Source of the DNA: RYN-230 sp963768945
GTDB taxonomy: Bacteria > Actinomycetota > Actinomycetes > Streptosporangiales > Streptosporangiaceae
Direction: 5' to 3'
Assembly (NCBI GenBank): GCA_963768945.1
Contig: CAVYJW010000003.1
Coordinates: 682,001 to 746,000, forward strand
DNA length: 64,000 bases
Of the stretch, positions 20,321 to 29,546 are shown one piece after another; the first letter of the stretch is position 1; every line of letters starts with the position of its first letter. The notes under the pieces were generated by a model, which was given only the letters and a program-made list of their open reading frames with translations, did no database searches and was not told the DNA's origin. The position numbers and the translations under genes were made by a program.

Positions 20321-20923
20321 CTATTCAGACGGGTGGGTCACGGGGTACCGGGTCCGGCCGAGGGCCGACCGGACCCGGAACGCCATCGCGATCTCCATCA
20401 CCCCGTAGATGATCAGCCAGAAGCCGAGGACCAGGGCCAGCGTCACCAGCGAGATACCCGGGTAGGCCAGCACGACGATCCCGGCCAGGATGCTGAGTAC
20501 GCCGGTGAACCCTTTCCAGCCCCGGTGCGGGTTATCCCGGTGGGCGAGCGCGCTGAATATCTCCGCGAAGCCGTTGACCACCCAGAAGATGCCGAGCAGC
20601 AGCGCGAGAGCCACTACCGAGACCAGCACGTGGCGGACCGCGTACAGCCCGACCACGAACGCAAGCAGCCCCAGCACGGCGTTCATCACCCGGACCCCGC
20701 CGGTCAGGCCGGTGCCTGCGAACGCGCTCACGAACTGGAAGATGCCGACCACGATCAGCTGGATGCCGAACAGCACAGCGATCGCGATGACCGTCGGGCC
20801 GGGCCACGCCACCGCGGCCACCCCCGCGGCCACCGTGAGGATGCCGAAGGACAGGACCCAGATCCAGTGCCGGCCGAGCGAGGCGATCGAGTCGGCGATG
20901 TCGGTTCGGGGGTCAGGACTCAT
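20321..20923 (-). CDS. HdeD-family (DUF308) membrane protein
   Basis: 200 aa with six predicted membrane spans in three pairs. Segments such as WIWVLSFGILTVAAGVAAVA, VIAIAVLFGIQLIVVGIFQF and LALVLGFWLIIYGVMEIAMA show the HdeD repeat pattern. In enterobacteria HdeD supports acid resistance; in actinobacteria the role is unknown. It is transcribed in the same direction as the MBL gene, 80 bp apart. Confidence 0.88.
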   Translation of the reverse strand: MSPDPRTDIADSIASLGRHWIWVLSFGILTVAAGVAAVAWPGPTVIAIAVLFGIQLIVVGIFQFVSAFAGTGLTGGVRVMNAVLGLLAFVVGLYAVRHVLVSVVALALLLGIFWVVNGFAEIFSALAHRDNPHRGWKGFTGVLSILAGIVVLAYPGISLVTLALVLGFWLIIYGVMEIAMAFRVRSALGRTRYPVTHPSE

Positions 20924-21038
20924 CCAGGGCTCCTGTGGTCGTCAGGATGGTACGGGATCAAGCATCGGGGACGAATCGGGCGCCTGTCGATATGCGGCCG
21001 CACAATGGCCACGGCCCGGGCTGGCGGCCGGGAGGCGG

Positions 21039-23009
21039 TCAGCGCTGGCTGGCCCCGACGCTGACCCCGCTCGGCCCGATCCGGACGGGGAGGGGTTCGG
21101 GCTCGTCGGTGCTCTTCCCGGGCCGCAGCTGCGCGGGGAACGGCCGGACCGGCAGCGAGATGGCCGCCTCCAGGGTGGCCAGGCGGCGCAGGAACGCGAA
21201 GACGAACCAGGAGGGTGAGTACAAGATGGCGCGCCAGTATCCGTACTTGACCGCGTACGGGATGCTGACGGCCAGTCCGATCCCGCCGCCGGCGATGTAC
21301 AGCAACGCGAACGTGGCCACGTTCTGCCGGTACGTCGGGCTGCTCAGCACCAGTTCGAGCAGGAAGATGGGGGCGACGAGGCCGGCCTGGATGGAGAACC
21401 AGGAGAAGCCGCGGCGCAGGGTCCAGAACCAGACGCGCGGGCCTGCCGAGCCGGCCCGCAGCGGCACGTGCCGCGAGAAGACGTGGAAGCCGGCGCGGGC
21501 CCAGCGGGTGCGCTGCTCGACGAATTCGCCGGGGCTGCGGGGCACGTCCTCGTAGGAGCGGATCCGCGGGTCGACCACCACCCGGTAGCCCAGCCGCCCA
21601 ATGTGCATGGTGAGGTCGGCGTCCTCGCCGTTCATCCCGACTGGGAAGCCACCCGCGGTGACCGCCGGGCCGCGCCGGAAGGCCGTGAACGTGCCGGGGA
21701 TGACCACGATCCCGTCCACCATGCTCTGGCCGAGCCGTGCGAACCGGAACTGGAACAAGGTCTCCAGCTTGCGCATCTCGTGGAACCAGGTGCGCGTGTC
21801 GGTGCGCGGCTCCTCCATGGCGCCCACGCTGCCGACATCCGGGTCGCGGAACCAGGGCACGGCGTACACGAGCGCGTCCGGGCCGAGCACGCAGTCGGCG
21901 TCCACCCGGACGATGATCTCCGCGTCCGTGATCTTTATGCCCCGGTTCAGCGCGGCGGCCTGGCCGCCGTTCACGTCGTTGAGGATCTCGGCGTGCGCGT
22001 ACCGGAACGTGGCGATCTCTGCCCGGGCCAGTTCCTCCGTGTCATCGACCGAGCCGTCGTTCGAGACCACCACGCGGACCGGCCCGCCGTAACGCTGGGC
22101 GGCGATGTCGATCGACCGCAGCAGCCGGGCGATGTTGTCCTGCTCGTTGTAGGCCGGGATGATGATGTCCACGGGGGGGCGGTCCGGTCCGGGGTTGGGC
22201 AGCGTCGGGTTGAACCACCAGATGAGCCACAGCGGCGCGAACATCAGCAGGAACAGCATGCTCACCGCGTACAGCGGCACGAAGACCTGCCACACCGAGC
22301 CCAGGTTGGCCTGCTGGGAGATGAACGCGTAGAGGCCCACCAGCAGCGCGATCACGGTGATCAGGGCACACCAGGTGAGGATGTTGTCCCACCGCCGGTT
22401 GCGGTGCACGAGCGGGACCGTGGTTGACCGGGGCAGGGCGAAGGCGGTGAACGTCAGGCGCATGATCACCAGGCCGCCGATGAGCAGGTTGGCCAGCGTC
22501 GCCTCGATGCCGAACGGCGCCACCAGCCAGCCGGTGGCGATCCCGATGGCGATCATGAGGGCCTGCGTGAGCAGGGTCATGGCCAGATAGAGCGGGACGT
22601 GCAGGAGCATGACCAGCCGCCGGCCCAGTCTGGCCCGCACGACGAGCGAGATAGCGATGATGTAGCCGACAGCGAAGAACGCCAGGGCTGGCCTCAGCCG
22701 GGCGACGTACCCGTTCACGCTGGCCGGATCGTGGGTGAGCGCTACCGCCACGCCGCGCACGCCCGCGGAGTACAGCAGCGGCAGCGAGGGCCGCTTCCAG
22801 CCGAGGAAGAGCAGGCCCGCCACCGCGGAAATGGCCAGGAACGCCCAGGTGCGCGGGCGGTGGGTGGGCGTGCGGACATAGCCCGGGATGAAAACCTCGG
22901 TCCGCCCGTCGCCGCGGTCATCCGCGCTGTCCGCGTACACCGGCAGCAGGCATGCGACCACGAGCGCGGTCAGCAAGGCAGCCGTTACCAAGAGCGCTGG
23001 TATATCCAT
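21039..23009 (-). CDS. Membrane-bound processive glycosyltransferase, family 2
   Basis: 656 aa. An N-terminal block of membrane spans (about 1-290) precedes a GT2 domain: VDIIIPAYNEQDNIARLL, VVVSNDGSVDDTEELA, the DxD-type RVDADCVLG, and the acceptor motif with QRTRW (EQRTRWARAG). C-terminal spans follow. Q-x-x-R-W marks processive enzymes such as hyaluronan, chitin or cellulose synthases, so it probably makes and extrudes a polysaccharide. The ATG at 23009 follows AGAGGATTG. It is divergent from the HlyD-like adaptor, possibly a co-regulated surface polymer unit. Confidence 0.88.
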   Translation of the reverse strand: MDIPALLVTAALLTALVVACLLPVYADSADDRGDGRTEVFIPGYVRTPTHRPRTWAFLAISAVAGLLFLGWKRPSLPLLYSAGVRGVAVALTHDPASVNGYVARLRPALAFFAVGYIIAISLVVRARLGRRLVMLLHVPLYLAMTLLTQALMIAIGIATGWLVAPFGIEATLANLLIGGLVIMRLTFTAFALPRSTTVPLVHRNRRWDNILTWCALITVIALLVGLYAFISQQANLGSVWQVFVPLYAVSMLFLLMFAPLWLIWWFNPTLPNPGPDRPPVDIIIPAYNEQDNIARLLRSIDIAAQRYGGPVRVVVSNDGSVDDTEELARAEIATFRYAHAEILNDVNGGQAAALNRGIKITDAEIIVRVDADCVLGPDALVYAVPWFRDPDVGSVGAMEEPRTDTRTWFHEMRKLETLFQFRFARLGQSMVDGIVVIPGTFTAFRRGPAVTAGGFPVGMNGEDADLTMHIGRLGYRVVVDPRIRSYEDVPRSPGEFVEQRTRWARAGFHVFSRHVPLRAGSAGPRVWFWTLRRGFSWFSIQAGLVAPIFLLELVLSSPTYRQNVATFALLYIAGGGIGLAVSIPYAVKYGYWRAILYSPSWFVFAFLRRLATLEAAISLPVRPFPAQLRPGKSTDEPEPLPVRIGPSGVSVGASQR

Positions 23010-23628
23010 CAATCCTCTGCGGTACCTCAGAAGGGGTTTTACCGGCGTATGGCGTGCGAACGTATCAGACGGTCGTGTCCGACGCGTAAATCGGGGGTGA
23101 TGTGCACATGAAGTGCTTCCCCTCACCCAGCCGCTGGCCTGGCCTCTTTACGGTTGCTTTGGAATCTTCCCGGCCGCAAGGGCACAACGAATGACCAATC
23201 CGTTATAAGTCTTATACAGAGCGTGACTGAATCCTGCTCAGGGCCGTAAAGCCGGGACAGGGTTAGATCGCCACCCCCTTTCCTATATTGCAAGTCGAAA
23301 ATATCAATAATGGTTGTGGTTACCCAGAATTAACGCCACAGACGCAGATATTACCAATTATTTGCGGTATCGCATAGCCTGAGTCCGGTATGCTCCACTT
23401 CGGCGGAGAATGGGCCAGGCATTCGCGGAGATAGGGAGAGTTCCATCCGGGACTGCCACGGGGACGGCCCAAATGACTAGGCGCTCGGTACAGAAATACC
23501 CGGGCGCCAGTTCGCTGCTGCCGGTATGCGGGCGCATATCGGCGTGGTCGGCCTGCCGGTCGTTGGATCTCGCCGCGCTGATGCGGGCGACGTCCGGTGG
23601 GGGGGAACTGATTCTGAGGCGGAGGACC
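23010..23628. promoter_or_regulatory. Long AT-richer divergent promoter region
   Basis: This 0.6-kb gap between the GT2 and the adaptor gene is clearly lower in GC than the rest (for example 23200-23400), as expected for a divergent regulatory region. An open frame runs from 23410 into the adaptor, but the part before 23629 looks non-coding. I could not match any riboswitch class here, nor assign -10/-35 boxes with confidence. Confidence 0.5.
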
Positions 23629-24837
23629 ATGGCCCTGACGGGGAGCGCGGACACAGATGCAACCGGCCCGCACATGACGCTCGGGAGCCAGGTCCTGGAC
23701 TATGCCCAGGACCTGGCGCCTGAGGACCTGGCGCCTGAGGACCTGGCGCCTGAGGACCTGGCGCCTGAGGGCCCGGCGCCCGAGAACCAGGTGCGTGAGG
23801 ATCGGGTGCTCGGCGACCAGGTGCGCGAGGACCGGGTGCGCGAGCAGGAGGCTCCTGCGGACGCTGTGCAAGACCGGGCCGGAGGTGGCGCAGTCGTGAC
23901 GGCGCCAGCCGCCGTGGCCGCGACGCCGGCGCAGACCGCGGCCGAGGGGCCCGTCCGGCGGCCCGTGACCACCCCGCAGATCATCGGCGGCGTCCTGATC
24001 GCCGTGATCGTCGTGACCGCCGCGGTCTGGTACGTGCCGCGGATCGTGCGCGCCGACGCCCGGTCCTTCGCGGGCACGGTGAGCAGCAGCGGCGTGACCA
24101 ACCTGAACTTCGCGAATTCGGGCCTGGTCGGCAAGGTCTCGGTCCTGCTGGGCCAGGCCGTGAAAGCGGGCCAGGTGCTCGCCACCGAGACGTCCCCGGC
24201 CACCACCGCCGCCATCAGTGCGGACCGCGCCGCCATCGCCGCGGACAATGCCAGCCTGGCCGAGCTCAAGGCCAGTGTCATCACTCCGAGCACGCAGGCC
24301 AGCATCGCGGCGGCCGGGGCCCAGCTGGCGAAGGACCAGGCCCAGCTGGCCTCCGACAAGGTCAAGCTGGCCGAGACCCAGATCATCGCCCCCTCGGCCG
24401 GGACGGTGATCGCGATCAACGGCCAGACCGGCGAGACGGTCACGGCAGCCGGGATCCGGAGCTACTCCTCGCAGTCGCAGTCGTCCGGCTCGCAGTCCCC
24501 GCCGTTCTCCCTGCTCCCCGAAGGACCGGCCGCCAACGTCAAGAGCAGTTCGACGCAGTCCGCGCTGCCGATGATCGCGCTGCGCACCTCGAGCAGCTGG
24601 CAGGTCACTGTGCTGGTCCCCGAGAGCGGGATCCAGCAGGTCCACCCGGGCCAGAGCGTGACGGTCGCGGTCCCGGCGGTCGGCCTGAGCGGGATCCGGG
24701 GCATCATCCAGCAGGTCTCGCCGACGCCGGTGAGCACCTCTACCGGCACGGCCTACCAGGCGATCGTGCGGATCAGCGGCCACCAGCGGATCACCCCGCT
24801 GGGCGGCATGACCGCCAACGTGCAGCTGGGTTCTTGA
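23629..24837 (+). CDS. HlyD-family membrane-fusion/adaptor protein
   Basis: 402 aa from the ATG at 23629 (GGCGGAGGACC just upstream). There is a cytoplasmic N-terminal tail, one membrane span (IIGGVLIAVIVVTAAVWYVP, about 115-138), then a barrel-sandwich/biotinyl-lipoyl-like half (NSGLVGKVSVLLGQAVKAGQ), a coiled-coil hairpin (about 195-250) and the second half-motif (IIAPSAGTVIAINGQTGETV). Such proteins couple to ABC or RND-type exporters. No transporter is adjacent. Residues about 28-72 of the tail are DLAPE-type pentapeptides from a 15-bp array. A lipoprotein gene follows by TTGA overlap. Confidence 0.85.
   Translation: MALTGSADTDATGPHMTLGSQVLDYAQDLAPEDLAPEDLAPEDLAPEGPAPENQVREDRVLGDQVREDRVREQEAPADAVQDRAGGGAVVTAPAAVAATPAQTAAEGPVRRPVTTPQIIGGVLIAVIVVTAAVWYVPRIVRADARSFAGTVSSSGVTNLNFANSGLVGKVSVLLGQAVKAGQVLATETSPATTAAISADRAAIAADNASLAELKASVITPSTQASIAAAGAQLAKDQAQLASDKVKLAETQIIAPSAGTVIAINGQTGETVTAAGIRSYSSQSQSSGSQSPPFSLLPEGPAANVKSSSTQSALPMIALRTSSSWQVTVLVPESGIQQVHPGQSVTVAVPAVGLSGIRGIIQQVSPTPVSTSTGTAYQAIVRISGHQRITPLGGMTANVQLGS
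23710..23844. repeat. 15-bp tandem repeat inside the adaptor gene
   Basis: Nine consecutive 15-bp units. The first four are identical (GACCTGGCGCCTGAG); the next five are progressively diverged (for example GACCAGGTGCGCGAG), so the array has a fresh end and an aged end. It is translated as PEDLA and then EDQVR-like pentapeptides. Confidence 0.93.
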
Positions 24838-25745
24838 CCTCTCGCGGGGGGTGGGTCCTCGGCCTGGTGACCGCCGCGACCTGCCTGCTGGCCGGCTGCT
24901 CCGCGCACTCCAGCGCGGGCAGCCCGGCCTCGTCCGCGCCCGCCACATCTGGCGCGGGCACCCCGGCGCCGGTCAGCACGGGGCCGGTCAGCACGGGGCC
25001 GGGGGACCGCTCGACCTGGATGCTGACCCGGGGAGCCCTCGCCCAGATGCTGTCCGACCCGTCGGTGGCGGCCCGGCTGGAGGCGGCGCGGGTCTATGAG
25101 ATCCTCACCCCTGGCGAGACGCCGCTGGCGGCCGCCGGGGCTGAGCCGGTGGTGACGTTCTCGGCGGTCAGCGCGCTCCGGCAGGCGGTGGACGGCGGGC
25201 AGCTCCCGGCCGGGACCCGGGCCGTCCTCTACGATCCCGAGGTCTGGCCGTACACCCCGGTGGCCGAGCAGCGCAATCCCATCCAGGCCGCGCGGGAGGC
25301 CGCGGCCGTCACCAAGGCCCACCACCTGACGCTGATCGTGGCGCCCGCGCTGGATCTGGCCACCGCCCAGCCCCGCTCGGGCGGGCCGCTCTGGCGGCAG
25401 TACCTCCGCCTGGGGCTGGTCGGCGCGATCGCCAAGGTGGCCACTGTGGTCGAGGTCCAGGCCCAGAGCCTGGAGCGGGACCCGCACACCTACCAGGCGT
25501 TCGTCCGGGCCGCGGCGGCGCAGGCCCGCGCGGCCAGCCCGCACGTGAGCGTGCTGGCCGGGCTGTCCACGAACCCGCCCGGCCCGGTAGTCAGCAGCCA
25601 GCAGCTGGCCGCGGCCATCCGGGCCAGCAGCCCGGCCGTGGCCGGTTACTGGCTCAACATCCCGGGCCAGGGCCCGCGCTGTCCCGCGTGCAACGCCCCT
25701 CAGCCCAACCTTGCCCGCCAGATGCTCGGCGAGTTCGCTTCCTGA
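24834..25745 (+). CDS. Secreted lipoprotein of unknown function
   Basis: 303 aa from a TTG that overlaps the previous stop (TTGA). The N-terminus is a lipoprotein signal: a short basic start, LGLVTAATCLLAGC with the lipobox Cys near residue 22, then a low-complexity Ser/Ala/Thr spacer. The mature part reads as a compact domain with VVTFSAVSALRQAV, TRAVLYDPEVWPYTP and LTLIVAPALDLATA strands, suggestive of a TIM-barrel-like fold, possibly glycoside-hydrolase-like. It is coupled to the HlyD adaptor and may act on the same exported material. I do not recognise the family. Confidence 0.75.
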   Translation: MTSRGGWVLGLVTAATCLLAGCSAHSSAGSPASSAPATSGAGTPAPVSTGPVSTGPGDRSTWMLTRGALAQMLSDPSVAARLEAARVYEILTPGETPLAAAGAEPVVTFSAVSALRQAVDGGQLPAGTRAVLYDPEVWPYTPVAEQRNPIQAAREAAAVTKAHHLTLIVAPALDLATAQPRSGGPLWRQYLRLGLVGAIAKVATVVEVQAQSLERDPHTYQAFVRAAAAQARAASPHVSVLAGLSTNPPGPVVSSQQLAAAIRASSPAVAGYWLNIPGQGPRCPACNAPQPNLARQMLGEFAS

Positions 25746-25777
25746 TCGGCCGGCGGACGGCGAGCCAGCCAGGTTAG

Positions 25778-25829
25778 ACGGCCAGCCCAGGCGGCCAGCC
25801 CAGACGGCTAGCCCAGACAGCTAGCTCAG
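25778..25829. repeat. 13-bp tandem repeat at the glyA 3' end
   Basis: Four units of ACGGCCAGCCCAG type at 25778, 25791, 25804 and 25817, between two convergent genes. It is non-coding except for the last bases. Its period is not a multiple of three, unlike the arrays inside genes. Confidence 0.8.
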
Positions 25830-27265
25830 CCGAGGTCGACCGAGGGATAGAGCGGGAACTGAGCGAGCAGCTCGGCGGCCTGCTTGGCGACCCGGTCGGC
25901 CAGCGCGGGGTCCGCCGCGCAGGAGGCCTTGGACGGCGCGCCGCTGGACGTGGTCCCCGGCCGGGTCTGGCTCAGCACCTCGTGGATGAGGCCGGCGATC
26001 ACGTCCATCTCCCCGGTGCCCAGCCCCCGGGTGGTCAGCGCCGGGGTGCCGATGCGGATCCCGGACGTGTACCAGGCGCCGTTCGGGTCCCGGGGGATCG
26101 CGTTGCGGTTGGTCACGATGCCCGCGTCCAGCAGGGCCTGCTCGGCCTGCCGCCCGGTCAGCCCGTAGCCGCCGACGTCGATGAGCACCAGGTGGTTGTC
26201 GGTGCCGCCGGTGACCAGCCGGGTCCCGCGGCGGATCAGGCCATCGGACAGGGCCTGGGCGTTCGCCACGATGCGCTGGGCGTACTCCTGGAAGCTGGGC
26301 TGGCGCGCCTCGGCCAGCGCGACGGCCTTGGCCGCCATCACGTTCGGCAGCGGGCCGCCGAGGACCAGCGGGCAGCCCCGGTCCACCGCCTCAGCCAGCT
26401 CCGGCTGGCACAGCACCATGCCGCCCCGCGGCCCGCGCAGCGACTTGTGCGTGGTCGTGGTGACGATGTGCGCGTGCGGGACCGGGTCGAAGTCCCCGGT
26501 GAACACCTTGCCCGCGACCAGCCCGGCGAAGTGCGCCATGTCCACCATGAACGTCGCGCCGACCTCATCCGCGATCTCGCGCATCGCCGCGAAGTTGACC
26601 CGCCGCGGGTAGGCGGAATAGCCGGCCACCAGGATCAGCGGCCGGAACTCGCGCGCGGTCTCGCGCACGACGGCGTAGTCGATCAGGCCCGTGTCCGGGT
26701 CGGTGCCGTAGGACCGCTGATCGAACATCTTCCCGGAGATGTTCGGCCGGAAGCCGTGCGTCAGGTGCCCCCCGGCGTCCAGCGACATGCCGAGCATCCG
26801 CTGGTTGCCGAGCTCCTGGCGCAGCTGCGCCCAGTCCTGCTCGCCGAGGTCGTTGACCTGCCGCACGCCCGCCCGCTCCAGCGCCGGCGCCTCGACCCTG
26901 CGGGCCAGGATCGCCCAGTAGGCGACCAGGTTGGCGTCGATGCCCGAGTGCGGCTGCAGGTAGGCGTGCGGCGCGCCGAACAGTTCCCGCGCGTGCCCGG
27001 CGCCGATCGTCTCGATCGTGTCCACCTGGGCGCAGCCGGCGTAGAACCGGCGCCCGATGGTGCCCTCGGCATACTTGTCGCTGAGCCAGTTGCCCATGGC
27101 CAGCAGCACCGCCGGTGAGGCGTAGTTCTCGCTGGCGATCAGCTTGAGCGAGGAACGCTGGCTGGCCAGTTCCGCGGCGATCGCGTCGGCCACTCCGGGC
27201 TCGACGGACCGGACCACGTCCAGCGCGCTGCGGAAGGCGGCCGACTCAGTGCTCGGTGACGACAT
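25826..27265 (-). CDS. glyA: Serine hydroxymethyltransferase
   Basis: 479 aa. It interconverts serine and glycine with tetrahydrofolate, supplying one-carbon units. The PLP lysine is K274 in TTTTHKSLRGPRGG. Other family blocks are LIASENYASPAV, the YAEGTIGRRFYAGC loop and GTDNHLVLIDVG. It is some 50 residues longer than the common form, through a C-terminal extension and an extra N-terminal helix, so it may be a second, diverged copy. The ATG at 27265 follows GGAGGTTTCC. A ZTP riboswitch lies in its leader. Confidence 0.93.
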   Translation of the reverse strand: MSSPSTESAAFRSALDVVRSVEPGVADAIAAELASQRSSLKLIASENYASPAVLLAMGNWLSDKYAEGTIGRRFYAGCAQVDTIETIGAGHARELFGAPHAYLQPHSGIDANLVAYWAILARRVEAPALERAGVRQVNDLGEQDWAQLRQELGNQRMLGMSLDAGGHLTHGFRPNISGKMFDQRSYGTDPDTGLIDYAVVRETAREFRPLILVAGYSAYPRRVNFAAMREIADEVGATFMVDMAHFAGLVAGKVFTGDFDPVPHAHIVTTTTHKSLRGPRGGMVLCQPELAEAVDRGCPLVLGGPLPNVMAAKAVALAEARQPSFQEYAQRIVANAQALSDGLIRRGTRLVTGGTDNHLVLIDVGGYGLTGRQAEQALLDAGIVTNRNAIPRDPNGAWYTSGIRIGTPALTTRGLGTGEMDVIAGLIHEVLSQTRPGTTSSGAPSKASCAADPALADRVAKQAAELLAQFPLYPSVDLG

Positions 27266-27316
27266 GGAAACCTCCAGTGCCGCAAAAAATGTGGCGCGGT
27301 TCTGTCTGCTCGCGGA

Positions 27317-27399
27317 GAGGCCCAGGCGCCCGGCATACGTCCCGATGACGGGGCCGCTCCCCGATGGTTACCCATCCCTGCGCGCCAGTCACGGCCCGC
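27317..27399 (-). ncRNA. ZTP (pfl) riboswitch controlling glyA
   Basis: Read on the minus strand, the leader contains GGGCCGTGACTGGCG, then a GGATGGGTAACCATC hairpin, CGGGGAGCGGCCC closing the first domain, a variable linker, and the invariant 3' block GGGCGCCTGGGC. This order and these core bases match the pfl RNA that binds ZTP/ZMP, a signal of 10-formyl-THF shortage; glyA is a classic target. The aptamer ends about 50 bp before the start codon. Control is probably at translation or by an upstream terminator; no clear poly-U terminator is seen. Confidence 0.88.
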
Positions 27400-27456
27400 C
27401 CGCAGCTTACCGGGGCCAGGCTGACCCTGTCAGCGCTCACCCGTACCGTGGAACCC

Positions 27457-28281
27457 GTGACCACCGTGTACCTGCCCGACCATCTCAGTCCGGCGATCGT
27501 CCGGCCGCGCCCGCATGTCGAGGCGGTCCTCGCGCAGAGCCTGCACGAGATGGGCCCGCGCGGCCGCACCGCCCTGGCCTGGCAGTGGGCGCTGACCGGG
27601 ACCCGGCCGTCGCCGGTAACGCTGTCCCTGCCCCCGGGCCGCCCGCCGTCTCGGGAGGAGATCCTGGCCGAGGCCGCGGCTGAGCCGGAGGGTTCCACGG
27701 CCCCGCCCGGGGTGCCGGCGGACTTCCGTGACGAGTTCCGCGAGACCCGCGCGGTCCTGGCCTGGCTCGCGGGCGGTATCGACGAGGTCCCTGTGTACGC
27801 GGACAACCGCGGGCGCTTCATCGGGGCCCGCGGCGATTACGTGCGGACCGACGACGAGATGCGCGAGGTCCGCGAGCTCACCCGGGAGGCGCTGCGGGAC
27901 GGCGACCTGCCTGAGCCCATGTCCGCGGCGGCCGCCCGGCACCCCTGGCGCTGGGAGCCCGGCTGGATGAACGCCGCCTGGCTGCGCGGGGTCCGTGACC
28001 TGCTCGACTGGGTCCTGGGTGAATCACCAGCGGCGCCGCTCTGCGGGCGCTCGGTCGGCCTGCCCAGCACCTCTGACCTGCACCATGAGGACGCCGCGGC
28101 CAACGTGGTCGTGCTGCAGGGCCGTCCCGGTGGGGTCCACGTGGATCCGGCCCAGTACCCGCCCCCGCAGTACGGCGAGGGCATCCAGGCCGCGATCCGG
28201 TGGCTGCGCGGCGAAACCGCCGCCGCCCCGGTCGACTCCGGCGGCCGCGGTCCCTACCTGTACTCCAGCGACCGCCGCTGA
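27457..28281 (+). CDS. Hypothetical protein
   Basis: 274 aa if the GTG at 27457 is used; a GTG at 27448 is equally possible. The frame is open further upstream to 27364, but that would overlap the ZTP aptamer on the other strand, so the shorter start is preferred. No ribosome site is visible and a leaderless transcript is likely. The protein has no membrane span. It contains RPHVEAVLAQSLHEMG, WQWALTGTRPSPVTL and a C-terminal IQAAIRWLRGET helix. I recognise no domain. Confidence 0.65.
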   Translation: MTTVYLPDHLSPAIVRPRPHVEAVLAQSLHEMGPRGRTALAWQWALTGTRPSPVTLSLPPGRPPSREEILAEAAAEPEGSTAPPGVPADFRDEFRETRAVLAWLAGGIDEVPVYADNRGRFIGARGDYVRTDDEMREVRELTREALRDGDLPEPMSAAAARHPWRWEPGWMNAAWLRGVRDLLDWVLGESPAAPLCGRSVGLPSTSDLHHEDAAANVVVLQGRPGGVHVDPAQYPPPQYGEGIQAAIRWLRGETAAAPVDSGGRGPYLYSSDRR

Positions 28282-28527
28282 AGCTAAGCCTGGCCGGGGA
28301 ACTCAGCTGCTGCTGGGGCCGCCGGGCGCGCCGTACTCCCGCCGCGCCTCCTCGACCCGGTCCAGATGGGCATCGGACCACCGGGCCGGCGACGCGAACG
28401 GCGGGGCCCGACGGCCCCAGCTCGAGGCGGCCACACCGGAGCGGACCCGCCCGCGTGGGTGCCGCCCGGCGGCCGGCAAGGCATCCTGGTATGCGCCGGG
28501 CGGAACCATCCAGAAAGGGAGGCGCCC

Positions 28528-29043
28528 ATGGACAGCACCGGACTGCGCGCCGTGCAGCAGCCGCTCAAGGACGCCTACCGCAAGGATCCGCAGCAGGCGG
28601 TGATCACCCTGCGGGCCCGCGGCGAGCTGGGGGACGAGGGGATCAGCTGTTCGGTGGACACCGGCCGGGCCATGGCGGTAGCCGGGCTGCACCCGGCCAC
28701 CGGCGGCGACGGGTCCCTGCTGTGCTCCGGCGACATGCTGCTGGAGGCGCTGGTCGCATGCGCCGGCGTGACGCTGCGTGCGGTGGCCACATCGCTGGAG
28801 ATACCGGTCACCGGCGGGACCGTGCACGCCGAGGGTGACCTGGACTTCCGGGGAACGCTCGGGGTGGCAAAGGAGGCGCCGGTCGGGTTCACCGCCATCC
28901 GGCTGGGCTTCGAACTCGACACCGAGGCTAGCGAGGAGCAGGTCGCGACGCTGCTCCGGCTGACCGAGCGCTACTGCGTCGTGTACCAGACCCTCACCCA
29001 CCCCGTGCCGGTCAGCGCCTCGATGGAGAGTAAATCCGCTTGA
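28528..29043 (+). CDS. OsmC-family protein
   Basis: 171 aa, ATG after AAAGGGAGG. OsmC/Ohr proteins reduce organic hydroperoxides through two cysteines. The first is in EALVACAGVTLRAVA, and the second in the usual ERYCVVYQTL position. The length and the C-terminal HPVPVSASM stretch fit the YhfA/OsmC-like branch rather than Ohr. The 246-bp gap before it holds no clear gene. A minus-strand frame ending at 28303 (HLDRVEEARREYG) has some coding character but no supported start. Confidence 0.87.
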   Translation: MDSTGLRAVQQPLKDAYRKDPQQAVITLRARGELGDEGISCSVDTGRAMAVAGLHPATGGDGSLLCSGDMLLEALVACAGVTLRAVATSLEIPVTGGTVHAEGDLDFRGTLGVAKEAPVGFTAIRLGFELDTEASEEQVATLLRLTERYCVVYQTLTHPVPVSASMESKSA

Positions 29044-29150
29044 CGGTGCCACATCACCAGACCGGGCAGTAATGGGGAATGGTGATGGCCGGACTGCAAC
29101 CTGGCTGCAAGCCGCCGCCCGCACCCTGGGATCACACCCGTGAGGAGGGC

Positions 29151-29546
29151 ATGATGGCAGACACCCCGGTGATAGAGAAGTTCCTCCAGGCTATCGAGGA
29201 CGCGATGATTCCTGACTGCGACGCGTGGAGCCCGGACGCCACGCTGGACGCGACCGTGCCTGGCTGGCGGCTGCACGCCGCCGGGCCGGATGCGATCCGC
29301 GCCGAGTACACACGGTGGTTCGCCGACCGGGCCCACTTCGACGAGCTGCGCCGTTTCCCGGTGGCGGACGGGCCTAGCGAGGTCATCGAGTACACGCTCA
29401 GCTGGACCGAGCACGGTGTGCCGCACGCGGCGCACCACATGCACCTGCTCACGGTGCGCGACGACCGCATTGTCGCCGACACCGTGTTCTGCGGCGGCCG
29501 CTGGCCCGCGGCCCTGCTGGCCGAGATGGAAGCGGCCGGTGCCTGA
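29151..29546 (+). CDS. NTF2-like/SnoaL-fold protein
   Basis: 131 aa from ATGATG at 29151 (GAGGAGGG upstream; the second ATG may be the true start). The cone-shaped alpha+beta fold of NTF2-like proteins is suggested by IEKFLQAIEDAMI, WSPDATLDATVPGWR, IRAEYTRWFADRA and the HMHLLTVRDDRIVAD strand pair. Enzymatic function is not predictable. The phosphotransferase gene overlaps its end by 8 bp, so the two are translationally coupled. Confidence 0.78.
   Translation: MMADTPVIEKFLQAIEDAMIPDCDAWSPDATLDATVPGWRLHAAGPDAIRAEYTRWFADRAHFDELRRFPVADGPSEVIEYTLSWTEHGVPHAAHHMHLLTVRDDRIVADTVFCGGRWPAALLAEMEAAGA

Noticed and set aside
23010..23400. Possible cyclic-dinucleotide or other riboswitch in the long AT-richer gap
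   Set aside because: A short GGCCGTAAAGCCGG segment caught the eye, but the conserved cores of known classes are not present in order.
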